61,632 bases of DNA, taken from NCBI GenBank assembly GCA_910586965.1, contig CAJUMF010000022.1:1-61632 (forward strand), written 5' to 3'. The translations under genes and the position numbers were made by a program. The notes under the pieces were generated by a model, which saw nothing but the letters and a program-made list of their open reading frames with translations, was not told where the DNA came from and searched no databases. Below are positions 51,334 through 60,346 of this stretch, piece after piece. Position 1 is the first letter of the stretch. Each line of letters begins with the position of its first letter. Source of the stretch: an uncultured Dorea sp. GTDB taxonomy: Bacteria > Bacillota > Clostridia > Lachnospirales > Lachnospiraceae.

Positions 51334-53769
51334 CTATTTTGTAGTCTTTCGCACAAATTTTATTTCTTTTTTAGACATGCCCGCAGCCACCTCGCTGCCT
51401 TGTTCAATCTCCCCTGACAGCACTGCTTCCGCCAGACGATCCTCCAACTTGCTCTGCACTGCCCGTCTCAGCGGCCTGGCACCATACTTTTGATCCGTGC
51501 CCGTCTCAACGATATACTCTTTTACCGAATCCCGAATCGTCAGATGGATTCCCATCTGCTCTTTTGCACGGTTTACCACATCCTTGCACATAAGGCCCAC
51601 GATCTTCTTCATCTCTGGTTTTCCAAGAGGATGGAATACGATAATCTCATCAATACGGTTCAAAAACTCTGGACGGAAGATCAGTTTGATCTCATTCAGC
51701 ACGTTGCTCTTCATCCGTTTATAGTCATCCGCCGCATCTTCCCTCGCATTAAATCCAAGTTTTTTCGGGTCAATGATCGCCTGTGCCCCTGCATTGGATG
51801 TCATAATGATCACAGTGTTTCTAAAATCCACCTTCCGCCCCTGGGAATCTGTGATATGTCCATCATCCAGCACCTGCAGTAGAATATTGAACACATCTGG
51901 ATGTGCTTTTTCTATCTCATCAAAAAGAACGACTGAATAAGGATGCCTTCTCACCTGCTCACTCAATTGTCCGCCGTCATCATGTCCCACATATCCCGGA
52001 GGAGAACCTATCATCTTTGCCACGCTGTGTTTCTCCATATACTCAGACATATCGACACGTATCATTGAATCTTCGTTTCCAAACAACGCCTCCGAGAGCG
52101 TCTTAGAAAGTTCTGTCTTCCCCACTCCCGTAGGACCAAGGAATAAGAATGATCCAATGGGACGCTTGGGGTCTTTTAACCCTACCCTTCCACGTCTCAC
52201 TGCTTTCGCCACTGAAGACACTGCCTCCTCCTGTCCGATCACTCTCTTATGGAGCGTCTGCTCAAGCTTCTGCAATCTGACGCTTTCTGATTCCTTCAAA
52301 CGCTGTACCGGTATCTTTGTCCACTGGGACACTACATCCGCAATATCCTCTTCTTTAACAGAGACGACCCTTCCCCGGTTCTTCCTCTCAAAACGCTTTC
52401 TTGTCTGTTCCAGTTTCTTAGCCGTCTCTTCCTTCTCTTTTTTCAGCAAGGAAGCTTCTTCCATATCCCCATGGCGAATCGCATCTTCAAGTCTTTGTCC
52501 AAGTTCTGATACAAGACATTCCATCTCACAGATAGATGATGGAATCTTGAATCCCCGGAGACTGATCTTAGAGCAGGCCTCATCCAACACATCCAATGCC
52601 TTGTCCGGCAGAAAGCGGTCATTAATATAACGTCCGGACAGGTAGACTGCCGCCTTTATTGCTTCCTCCTCAATGTTTACACGATGATGCGCTTCGTACC
52701 TCCCACTCAGTCCATACAGTATATCCAGACATTCCTCCTGCGTCGGTTCCTCCACCGTAACCGGCTGGAAACGACGTTCAAGCGCCGCATCTTTTTCTAC
52801 ATATTTGCGGTATTCCGTAATCGTAGTTGCCCCGATAAGCTGCATCTCTCCCCGTGCCAGCGAAGGCTTTAGTATATTCGACGCATCAATCGCCCCCTCT
52901 GCACCTCCGGCCCCTATGATCGTATGGACCTCATCCAGAAAAAGAATGATATTACCGGCAGATTTCACTTCCCTGATCAGCCCTTTCATCCTTTCCTCAA
53001 ACTCTCCCCGATACTTTGAACCGGCAACCATCCCCGCCAGATCCATCGTAAAGACTCTTCTCTCTTTCATATTATCCGGCACATCACCTACTGCGATACG
53101 CTGCGCGAATCCTTCAATAACTGCCGTCTTTCCCACGCCCGGTTCGCCTACCAGACAAGGATTGTTCTTCGTCCTGCGGCTTAAGATCTGCATCAAACGA
53201 TTGATCTCATTGTCACGGCCGATGACCGGATCCAGCTTTCCTTCCTCCGCCCGCTCGGTCAGATCGGTTCCATATTGCTCGAGAATACTGCCTCTTCTCC
53301 CGTGGGCCTGCTGCATCTCCTCCTGATATTCTTTCGGATTGATCCCTATCACCGTCAAAGTCTCCTGCAGCATCTTCTGTATATTCAGATTCAAAGTGAT
53401 CAGCATCCTCGTCGCCACACACTCTACATCCTTAAGAAGTGCCAAAAGCATATGCTCCGTACCTATCTTTGCCGCCTGCTCCTTCTCTGCTTCCTCTCTG
53501 CTCTCCTCAAGAATACATTCTAATCTTGGGCTGAGTGCCGGATGCTGCACCACCAAAACCTCCTCGGCAGGAGATACGAGTTCATCAACGATTTTTAAAA
53601 TGTGATTCTCATCCACTCCGTTCGCAGCCAAAACCTGCCCGGCCACACCCGTATAGACCTTTCGAAGCCCAATAAGCAGATGCTCTGTACCTACATACGG
53701 ATGATTCAACTCCCTGGCCGTGGCCTGCGCTATCTGCAATACTTCCTTCGCCTGTTGTGTATACTGCAT
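51334..53769 (-). CDS. clpC: ATP-dependent Clp protease ATP-binding subunit ClpC
   Basis: The 811-residue AAA+ unfoldase feeds ClpP. It has tandem Clp_N repeats (residues 1-~145) and D1 Walker A GEPGVGKTAV. A middle domain with UVR-like ECLVSELGQRLEDAIRHGDM follows, then D2 Walker A GPTGVGKTEL and Walker B VVLFDEIEKAHP. Unlike Bacillus, it is not preceded by ctsR-mcsA-mcsB; a GntR-family regulator gene ends 7 nt upstream. The ATG at 53769 (MQYTQQAKEV) is chosen over an upstream start because it matches the conserved Clp N-terminus and follows AGAAGG. Confidence 0.95.
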   Translation of the reverse strand: MQYTQQAKEVLQIAQATARELNHPYVGTEHLLIGLRKVYTGVAGQVLAANGVDENHILKIVDELVSPAEEVLVVQHPALSPRLECILEESREEAEKEQAAKIGTEHMLLALLKDVECVATRMLITLNLNIQKMLQETLTVIGINPKEYQEEMQQAHGRRGSILEQYGTDLTERAEEGKLDPVIGRDNEINRLMQILSRRTKNNPCLVGEPGVGKTAVIEGFAQRIAVGDVPDNMKERRVFTMDLAGMVAGSKYRGEFEERMKGLIREVKSAGNIILFLDEVHTIIGAGGAEGAIDASNILKPSLARGEMQLIGATTITEYRKYVEKDAALERRFQPVTVEEPTQEECLDILYGLSGRYEAHHRVNIEEEAIKAAVYLSGRYINDRFLPDKALDVLDEACSKISLRGFKIPSSICEMECLVSELGQRLEDAIRHGDMEEASLLKKEKEETAKKLEQTRKRFERKNRGRVVSVKEEDIADVVSQWTKIPVQRLKESESVRLQKLEQTLHKRVIGQEEAVSSVAKAVRRGRVGLKDPKRPIGSFLFLGPTGVGKTELSKTLSEALFGNEDSMIRVDMSEYMEKHSVAKMIGSPPGYVGHDDGGQLSEQVRRHPYSVVLFDEIEKAHPDVFNILLQVLDDGHITDSQGRKVDFRNTVIIMTSNAGAQAIIDPKKLGFNAREDAADDYKRMKSNVLNEIKLIFRPEFLNRIDEIIVFHPLGKPEMKKIVGLMCKDVVNRAKEQMGIHLTIRDSVKEYIVETGTDQKYGARPLRRAVQSKLEDRLAEAVLSGEIEQGSEVAAGMSKKEIKFVRKTTK

Positions 53770-53776
53770 AAACCTT

Positions 53777-54151
53777 CTATTCCTTTCTATACTCATCAAA
53801 TATCTCATCTACCAGTGAATGTACATCCTGCCTGGAGATACGTTTGCAATATCCCTTTGCAAGCATAACCTTAAGCTGTTCTTTCATCTCAAGAAGCGCT
53901 TCTGCCTTATCAATATCCAAAGCGATAACGGCGCCTCTTCTTCTGTCCAGATGTATAAACCCTTCCCGCTTTAAGATATTATACGCCTTATTCACTGTAT
54001 GCATATTAATCCCTACCGTATCCGCAAGTTCCCTTACAGACGGCAGAGAATCTCCTTCGCGGATCAAATCCATCGCGATCGCCATGATGATCTGGTTCTG
54101 AAGCTGAACATAAATCGCTTCATCACTGTTAAAATCAATCTCTATGTACAT
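53777..54151 (-). CDS. GntR-family transcriptional regulator (YtrA type)
   Basis: The 124-residue protein has an N-terminal winged helix (YVQLQNQIIMAIAMDLIREGDSLPSVREL, split here: IREGDSLPSVRELADTVG) and a NMHTVNKAYNILKREG recognition region. Only a short C-terminal helix follows, as in YtrA-type regulators, which usually control ABC transporters. Here the next gene, 7 nt away, is clpC, so it may take the place of CtsR as local regulator. The start is an ATG with AGAGGGTG upstream. Confidence 0.9.
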   Translation of the reverse strand: MYIEIDFNSDEAIYVQLQNQIIMAIAMDLIREGDSLPSVRELADTVGINMHTVNKAYNILKREGFIHLDRRRGAVIALDIDKAEALLEMKEQLKVMLAKGYCKRISRQDVHSLVDEIFDEYRKE

Positions 54152-54195
54152 TTTATCACCCTCTTCTCTTGTGCTAGATACACTATAACATAATC

Positions 54196-54231
54196 AAAAG
54201 GAGCTTACAACCGAAATCGTAAGCTCCTTTT
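54196..54231. terminator. terminator of alanine dehydrogenase gene
   Basis: AAAAGGAGCTTAC (54196-54208) and GTAAGCTCCTTTT (54219-54231) form a perfect 13-bp stem around 10 nt. It lies 34 nt past the ald stop and upstream of the GntR gene. Confidence 0.88.
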
Positions 54232-54264
54232 GCAACTTTGAAGGAATTAAGTTAGGAAAATGTC

Positions 54265-55386
54265 TTAATTAGCGATAGACTTGATATCTACATACTCATA
54301 GCAGTCGAAACTGTCAGCAACGTTCTTGCATGTGAGCTTTCCGTCATAAGTATTGATCGCGGAGTAGATAACGTCATTATCTTTACAAGCCTGCTCCAGA
54401 CCCTTGTTAGCAATCTGAAGTCCATAGCTGAGTGTAGCGTTTGTAAGTGCGATGGTAGATGTTCTCGGAACTGCTCCCGGCATATTGCCTACGCAGTAGT
54501 GAACAACACCGTCAACTACGAAGATCGGATCATCATGGTAAGTAACTTTCGTCGTCTCACCGCATCCGCCCTGGTCAACTGCAACGTCAACGAATACAGC
54601 GCCCGGCTTCATATCTTTAAGATATTTCTTCTTGAAAAGCTTCGGAGCCGCTTTTCCAGGAATCAGTACAGAACCGATTACAAGGTCAGCTTCCTTAACT
54701 GCTTTCTCTATATTAGCATCTGTAGAAACCAATGTCTGGATACGCGCACCGAAAATGTCATCAAGGTAAGCCAGTCTCGGAATGCTGATATCCATAATTG
54801 TTACGTTAGCGCCCATACCTACAGCAATCTTACAAGCGTTTGTTCCAACATTACCGCCGCCGAGGATTACGATGTTAGCCTTCGGAGTTCCCGGAACACC
54901 TGCAAGGAGAACACCCTCTCCGCCGAATGTCTTTTCAAGATATTTAGCACCTTCCTGAATGGAAAGACGTCCTGCAATCTGGCTCATAGGAGCAAGAAGC
55001 GGCAATCCGCCATTCCTTGGGTCAAATAATGTCTCGTAAGCAACACCTTTTACTTTAGCGCCGAGAAGTGCATCTGTCTGCGGCTTATCTGCTGCAAGGT
55101 GAAGATATGTATAGAGGATAAGTCCTTCGTGGAATAACGGATACTCTTCCGGAAGCGGCTCTTTAACCTTAATCATCATCTCAACAGTGTCCCATACTTC
55201 TTTTGCAGCATCGACCATCTTCGCGCCTGCTGCTTCATATTCATCATCCATGAATCCGGAGCCCACACCTGCACCTTTCTCGATGTATACTTCATGCCCT
55301 GCATTTACATAGCTCTTTACGTTGTCAGGTGTCATACCTACACGGAATTCATTGTTCTTAATTTCTTTTACGCATCCTACTTTCAC
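54265..55386 (-). CDS. ald: alanine dehydrogenase
   Basis: The 373-residue protein carries out the NAD-dependent reversible deamination of L-alanine to pyruvate. The N-terminal catalytic part has RVGMTPDNVK and the Lys in MIKVKEPLPEEYPLF. The Rossmann motif is ILGGGNVGTNACKIA near residue 175. The His in TYLHLAADKPQT and DVAVDQGGCGET are family-typical. The start is a GTG with GGAGGT 8 nt upstream. Expression is driven by the promoter at 55520-55548, which overlaps repeated TGAATAATATT boxes. A divergent RpiR-type regulator gene lies 284 nt away. Confidence 0.96.
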   Translation of the reverse strand: MKVGCVKEIKNNEFRVGMTPDNVKSYVNAGHEVYIEKGAGVGSGFMDDEYEAAGAKMVDAAKEVWDTVEMMIKVKEPLPEEYPLFHEGLILYTYLHLAADKPQTDALLGAKVKGVAYETLFDPRNGGLPLLAPMSQIAGRLSIQEGAKYLEKTFGGEGVLLAGVPGTPKANIVILGGGNVGTNACKIAVGMGANVTIMDISIPRLAYLDDIFGARIQTLVSTDANIEKAVKEADLVIGSVLIPGKAAPKLFKKKYLKDMKPGAVFVDVAVDQGGCGETTKVTYHDDPIFVVDGVVHYCVGNMPGAVPRTSTIALTNATLSYGLQIANKGLEQACKDNDVIYSAINTYDGKLTCKNVADSFDCYEYVDIKSIAN

Positions 55387-55457
55387 TGGAATCTACCTCC
55401 TAAATAATGTTGTGAAACTGCACTTACAGCCTGTTTTACGGCTTTATTCGTTTTTGG

Positions 55458-55548
55458 TGAATAATATTTTTCATCTTTGTTATTTTCTGAACAATATTAT
55501 TCATTTGTTCCTAAAACTTATAATAGCATACCTGTCTATATTATTCAA
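55458..55548 (-). promoter_or_regulatory. ald promoter and three TGAATAATATT operator boxes
   Basis: TTGAAT (55543-55548), a 17-nt spacer and TATTAT (55520-55525) with an extended TGC form the promoter. TGAATAATATT occurs at 55458-55468, as its exact complement at 55493-55503, and with one mismatch at 55537-55547, the last overlapping the -35. The first two form an 11-bp inverted repeat in the leader. Repression by a dimeric regulator, possibly the divergent RpiR protein, is inferred. Confidence 0.62.
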
Positions 55549-55670
55549 TAAAAGTTATTTTTTTCACAAAACTTTAAATTATTACATTTTTCTTTCAATT
55601 GTATTTACAATTTATCTTGCATATTCGGACGATTCATGGTTAAATAAATAGAGAATACGGAGGTGCCTGT

Positions 55671-56528
55671 ATGAAAGAATTGAGAGAAGCTATTAACAAT
55701 GCCAAACTGACGAAAACTCAGAGGATGATCGCCACATATATTCTGGACAATTCTGCGGATGCATGTTTTATGACATCTACGGAGATTGCCGAAACTTTAG
55801 GTGTCAGCGAATCCTCAGTCATCCGATTCAGCCGTTCCCTTGGATACAGCGGATTTATGGCATTCCAGAAATCCCTGAGAAAGAATTACCAGGACAAAGT
55901 CTTAAGTATTTCCAGCACGATCACAGTTCCTTCTCAAAGAATCGCTCAGCAGACAAAGCTAAGCAATGATACAGATTATATTGACCGGCACTTTAAAATC
56001 ACAGCAAAAAATCTGGAATCAGTATTTGTTAATAATACAACAGAGATATTCGAGGAAGCCGCTGATATTATTATAGCCAGCAAGCGCAAATATATTGCCG
56101 CCTCCCGCGGGGATACCTGCCTTTGCAACTATTTTCTGCTCTATTTAAAGCAGATGGTTCCTCATGTAGTAATGACCAACACCGCTGGCTTGAGTCCCAT
56201 TGACCACATGTGCAATATTTCCAAAGAGGACTGTCTGATCATATTCAGCTTTCCGCGCTATTCTTCCGTCGATGAAGTCACTGCACAGATGGCACACGAT
56301 GCAGGAACTAAAATTATTGTCATCACTGACAAGCCCAGTGCTCTCCTTGCGTCATACGCCACGATTCTTTTTACTGTTTCAGTTGACAGCAACTCATTCT
56401 TCAACTCGCTGATCGGCCCTCAATTTATTGCAGAGGCTCTGCTTGAAACAATCAGCCACAAAGTAAAGGGAATTGAGAAACGCTTAAAACGCATCGATAA
56501 ATATCTCGGAAAACTCGGAAATTATTAA
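55671..56528 (+). CDS. MurR/RpiR-family transcriptional regulator with SIS domain
   Basis: The 285-residue protein has an N-terminal RpiR helix-turn-helix (TEIAETLGVSESSVIRFSRSLGYSGF, with the core VSESSVIRFSRSLG near residue 48). A C-terminal SIS domain from ~125 contains KYIAASRGDTCLCNYFL and DCLIIFSFPRYSSVDE. RpiR regulators sense phosphosugars through SIS. The start follows CGGAGG. It is divergent from ald and 20 nt upstream of the AraC gene. The target may be ald, itself, or the alpha-galactosidase genes. Confidence 0.92.
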   Translation: MKELREAINNAKLTKTQRMIATYILDNSADACFMTSTEIAETLGVSESSVIRFSRSLGYSGFMAFQKSLRKNYQDKVLSISSTITVPSQRIAQQTKLSNDTDYIDRHFKITAKNLESVFVNNTTEIFEEAADIIIASKRKYIAASRGDTCLCNYFLLYLKQMVPHVVMTNTAGLSPIDHMCNISKEDCLIIFSFPRYSSVDEVTAQMAHDAGTKIIVITDKPSALLASYATILFTVSVDSNSFFNSLIGPQFIAEALLETISHKVKGIEKRLKRIDKYLGKLGNY

Positions 56529-56548
56529 TCAGACAGCGAGGATATTTT

Positions 56549-57424
56549 ATGGAAGATTCTTACGTACTGCAATTGTCAGACAGAAAATTTACGGATGTGT
56601 ACCTCTGCTATTGCGGCTATGCAAAGTGCCAGCCCGCACACAGCTTCGGCCCGTCCGTCCGCCCGAATTATCTTATCCATTATATATTGGAAGGAGAGGG
56701 ATTGTATCGTATAGGAAAAAAAGAATACCACCTGAAAGAAGGCTGCGGCTTCCTGATCGAACCGCAAGTGCAGACGTTCTACCAGGCAGATAAAGAAGAT
56801 CCATGGACTTATATATGGATTGGATTTGACGGAAATAATGCGGGCAATTATCTGGCTGATATAGGTCTTAATCATCAGCAGCCCGTTTTTGAGTGCGCTT
56901 ACAGAGACGAATTGAAACAGATTGTCCTTAATATGTTAAAAAACAACATTTCCACAACTACACACCGTTTTCTCCTCCAGGGGCTTTTATATGAATTCTT
57001 TTCTGTTCTTACCAGGGATATCCATATCAACACTCCCCTTTTGCAGAATGGCGAGAATCCATATATTCTTCAGGCTGTGGAATTTGTCCAGAATAATTAC
57101 TCCTTTCCCATACATGTCACGGACATCGCAAATTACGTCTGTATTAACCGGAGTTATCTGTATACTCTGTTCAAGGCAAACTTAGGCGTATCCCCGCAGG
57201 ATTATCTTGCAAATTATCGGATATCCCAGGCAACAGAGCTTCTTACAGTAACGGATCTATCTATAGAAAGCATTGCTCTGTCCTGCGGCTACACAGATCC
57301 TTTGATCTTTTCCAAAGTATTCAAATCAAAAAAAGGACTGACACCCTCCCGCTACCGAAAAGAAATGCTGCAGACACACAAAGCAAAATTGCAGAACAAT
57401 ATTGACACACTCAAAAGGCTGTAA
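56549..57424 (+). CDS. AraC-family transcriptional regulator
   Basis: The 291-residue protein has an N-terminal cupin-like sugar-binding domain (NYLIHYILEGEGLYRIGKKEYHLKEG, key part LIHYILEGEGLYRIGKKEY). The C-terminal ~100 residues have two helix-turn-helix motifs (NYVCINRSYLYTLFK and ALSCGYTDPLIFSKVFK). It sits directly upstream of the GH36 gene and resembles melibiose or raffinose activators (MsmR type), so it probably activates alpha-galactoside use. The hairpin terminator overlaps its stop codon. Confidence 0.92.
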   Translation: MEDSYVLQLSDRKFTDVYLCYCGYAKCQPAHSFGPSVRPNYLIHYILEGEGLYRIGKKEYHLKEGCGFLIEPQVQTFYQADKEDPWTYIWIGFDGNNAGNYLADIGLNHQQPVFECAYRDELKQIVLNMLKNNISTTTHRFLLQGLLYEFFSVLTRDIHINTPLLQNGENPYILQAVEFVQNNYSFPIHVTDIANYVCINRSYLYTLFKANLGVSPQDYLANYRISQATELLTVTDLSIESIALSCGYTDPLIFSKVFKSKKGLTPSRYRKEMLQTHKAKLQNNIDTLKRL

Positions 57425-57444
57425 GTGCTCTCTTACAGCCTTTT
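57413..57444 (+). terminator. terminator at the end of the AraC gene
   Basis: AAAAGGCTGTAA and TTACAGCCTTTT form a perfect 12-bp stem with an 8-nt loop. The left arm includes the stop codon of the AraC gene. Confidence 0.85.
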
Positions 57445-57540
57445 AACATTTTGACTGTTTTCTTCAACAAATGTTTCTATCAATTCCTGACATTTTTTCC
57501 TATACTCTATATCAACAATTTTAATTCGGAGGAAATCGCA

Positions 57541-59769
57541 ATGAGTATTTTATTTAACGACAAGACCCGTACTTTCCATCTGTATAATGATTCTGTCAGC
57601 TACATCATGACCGTGCTTGAGACCGGACAGATGGCACAGCTTTATTTCGGAAAACGAATTCACCACTCGGAGGATTTTTCACATTTTCTTGAGTTTGCTT
57701 TCCGCCCGATGACATCTTATCTTTATGACGACGACTACAAATATACCTTGGAGCATATTCATCAGGAATACGGCGTCTTCGGCTCCACGGATTACCGCGA
57801 CCCGGCAGCGGAGGTCTTAAATCCGGACGGAAGCCGCATCTCGGATTTCCAGTACCAGGACTATACGATTGAAAAGGGAAAGCCGGCTCTCAAAGGTCTT
57901 CCGGCAACCTATACCGAAAATGATGACGAGGCCGAGACGCTGACACTCATCTTAAAGGATCCGGTGAACGGACTTACACTGAAGCTTTTCTACACCATTT
58001 TCGCAGAAGGCGGAATCATCGCAAGAAGCGCTGCATTTGTGAATGAAGGCGTAAGCGGCCTTCACCTTGCCAGGGCTATGAGTCTTTGCATGGACCTTCC
58101 GGACTGTAACTACGAATTCATCCACTTCTCCGGGGCCTGGGGAAGAGAAAGACATATGAAAACGAGGATGCTTGAACAGGGTATCCAGTCCGTGGGGAGT
58201 GTGCGCGGCCATTCCTCTCACAACCACAATCCTTTTGTGATCTTAAAGCGCCCGGACGCCACAGAGTTTCAGGGCGAAGCCATCGGCTTCAGCCTTATAT
58301 ACAGCGGAAACTTCCTGGCCCAGGCAGAAGTTAGCACTCACAACGAGACACGGCTCCTTTTGGGCATCCACCCGCACTGGTTCGACTGGAAGTTAGAGCC
58401 CGGCCAGTCATTCCAGACTCCGGAGGCTGTCATGGTATATTCCGACAAGGGATTAAACCATATGAGCCAGACCTTCCACAAGCTGTACCAGACGAGACTT
58501 GCGAGAGGCTACTGGAAAGATAAGGCGCGCCCGATCCTGATCAATAACTGGGAGGCTACTTATTTTGACTTCACAGAGGACCGTCTGGTAGAGATTGCTT
58601 CCAAAGCAAAGGCTTGCGGCGTAGAGCTCTTTGTCCTGGACGACGGATGGTTCAGCGGCCGCCGTCACGAAAAGGCAGGCCTTGGGGATTGGATCGCGAA
58701 CCCGGATCTTCTTCCTGCCGGAATCACCGGACTTGCCCAGAGAATCGAAGATATCGGCATGAAGTTTGGTCTCTGGTTCGAACCTGAGATGGTGAACAAG
58801 GACTCTGACCTCTACCGCAATCACCCGGAATGGATCTTAAAGACACCAAAGCGCAGCATTTCCCACGGACGGTTCCAGTATGTCCTTGATTTCTCCAGAA
58901 GGGAAGTCGTGGACTGCATCTATGAGATGATGGCTAAGATCTTAAGCGAAGCGAAGGTTTCCTACGTGAAATGGGACATGAACCGCAGCATCACGGAGTG
59001 CTACAGCGCCGCTCTTTCGGCCGACCGTCAGGGTGAGGTATTCCACCGGTACATTCTCGGTGTCTATGACCTCTACGAGCGGCTGACCAGCAGATTCCCA
59101 CAGGTACTTTTCGAGTCCTGTGCAAGCGGCGGCGCGCGTTTTGATCCAGGTCTTCTCTATTACGCACCGCAAGGGTGGACCAGCGATGATTCCGACGCAG
59201 TAGAGCGGCTCAAGATCCAGTACGGCACCTCCTACTGTTACCCGTTAAGCTGCATGGGCAGCCATGTATCCGTGACTCCGAACCATCAGGTATTCCGTAA
59301 CACCCCTCTGCACACACGGGCAAATGTTGCGTACTTCGGAACCTTCGGCTACGAATTGGACTTGAACAAATTGACAGATGAAGAGCAGGAAGAAGTTAAG
59401 GAGCAGATCAAATTCATGAAGCAATACCGTGAATTGTTCCAGTTCGGTACATTCTACCGCTTAAACAGCCCCTTCGAAGGCGACGGCCACACCGCGTGGA
59501 TGGTAGTAAGCAAGGATAAAAAAGAAGCCATTGTAGGCGTTTACAAAGTACTGAATGGTGCGAATATGCCATTTACGAGAATTTCCCTCAAAGGTCTTAA
59601 CCCTGATTTTTGTTACACGAATTCTGCGGACGGAAAAGGACACTACGGCGATGAGCTGATGAACGCAGGATTGATCACAACAGATTCCAGTGTGGGTCAG
59701 ATGGCTATGGGCGACATCCCTACCTGTGACTTTGATTCCAGACTGTTTATCTTAAAATCAGAAAATTAA
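57541..59769 (+). CDS. alpha-galactosidase, glycoside hydrolase family 36
   Basis: The 742-residue protein has full GH36 length and hydrolyses terminal alpha-galactosyl residues of melibiose, raffinose and stachyose. An N-terminal beta-supersandwich precedes the (beta/alpha)8 barrel. LFVLDDGWFSG lies near residue 365. The nucleophile Asp is in YVKWDMNRS (~480), the acid/base Asp is in TSDDSDAVERLKIQYG (~545), and CMGSHVS follows. No signal peptide is present, so it acts on imported oligosaccharides. The ATG at 57541 follows CGGAGG. The AraC regulator precedes it and a membrane protein gene follows by ~20 nt. Confidence 0.96.
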   Translation: MSILFNDKTRTFHLYNDSVSYIMTVLETGQMAQLYFGKRIHHSEDFSHFLEFAFRPMTSYLYDDDYKYTLEHIHQEYGVFGSTDYRDPAAEVLNPDGSRISDFQYQDYTIEKGKPALKGLPATYTENDDEAETLTLILKDPVNGLTLKLFYTIFAEGGIIARSAAFVNEGVSGLHLARAMSLCMDLPDCNYEFIHFSGAWGRERHMKTRMLEQGIQSVGSVRGHSSHNHNPFVILKRPDATEFQGEAIGFSLIYSGNFLAQAEVSTHNETRLLLGIHPHWFDWKLEPGQSFQTPEAVMVYSDKGLNHMSQTFHKLYQTRLARGYWKDKARPILINNWEATYFDFTEDRLVEIASKAKACGVELFVLDDGWFSGRRHEKAGLGDWIANPDLLPAGITGLAQRIEDIGMKFGLWFEPEMVNKDSDLYRNHPEWILKTPKRSISHGRFQYVLDFSRREVVDCIYEMMAKILSEAKVSYVKWDMNRSITECYSAALSADRQGEVFHRYILGVYDLYERLTSRFPQVLFESCASGGARFDPGLLYYAPQGWTSDDSDAVERLKIQYGTSYCYPLSCMGSHVSVTPNHQVFRNTPLHTRANVAYFGTFGYELDLNKLTDEEQEEVKEQIKFMKQYRELFQFGTFYRLNSPFEGDGHTAWMVVSKDKKEAIVGVYKVLNGANMPFTRISLKGLNPDFCYTNSADGKGHYGDELMNAGLITTDSSVGQMAMGDIPTCDFDSRLFILKSEN

Positions 59770-59788
59770 TTGTCAGGAGTATAAGATT

Positions 59789-60259
59789 ATGGATGCAACA
59801 AATAAAAATTATGCGAAACGGATTATCATGATGCTTTCCGGCATTCTCTTTATCGGAATCTGCGTAGGGAGTTTCCGGCTGAGCGAATTCGGCGTTGATG
59901 CCTTCACCTGTATGAACCTCGGCATCAGCGGCTTTATACGGATGTCCTTCGGAACGTGGCAGCTCATTATGAACACGGTCATCCTGATTGTCATTTTCTT
60001 TACCGTACGGCGCTGCATTGGCCTGGGAACCGTCGTCAACATGGTATGTGTCGGATATCTGGCGGACTTTATCTGCTGGCTGTTCCTGGATATCCTCAAA
60101 GTTGAAATGACCCTGCCCCTGCGTATCATTGCACTGATAATCGGGATGCTCTTCGCGGGTCTGGGCGTAGCGCTCTACATGGTGGCGGATATGGGGGTCG
60201 CCCCTTATCAATGTCGTCAACTTAAGCCGACATTACCCCATTATACCAACAGGAAATAA
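59789..60259 (+). pseudogene. YczE/YitT-like membrane protein, truncated by an insertion sequence
   Basis: Residues 1-140 are native: four hydrophobic segments with YczE-type motifs (LSEFGVDAFTCMNLGIS, MVADMGVAPY). At 60209 the reading frame enters the inverted repeat of the insertion sequence and ends after 16 foreign residues. YczE-family proteins normally run to about 210-230 residues, so the last third is missing. AGGAG precedes the start. The function of the family is poorly known; it is probably non-functional here. Confidence 0.85.
60209..60239 (+). repeat. left terminal inverted repeat of the insertion sequence
   Basis: All 31 bases match the reverse complement of 61602-61632 exactly. 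Confidence 0.95.
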
Positions 60260-60346
60260 TTCAAAAAATTTAATAAAACACTTGACAAGTACGCCAAAAA
60301 ATGTTGCCGCGCAATTGATTATAAACTTTGATTGCGAGGCAGAAAA

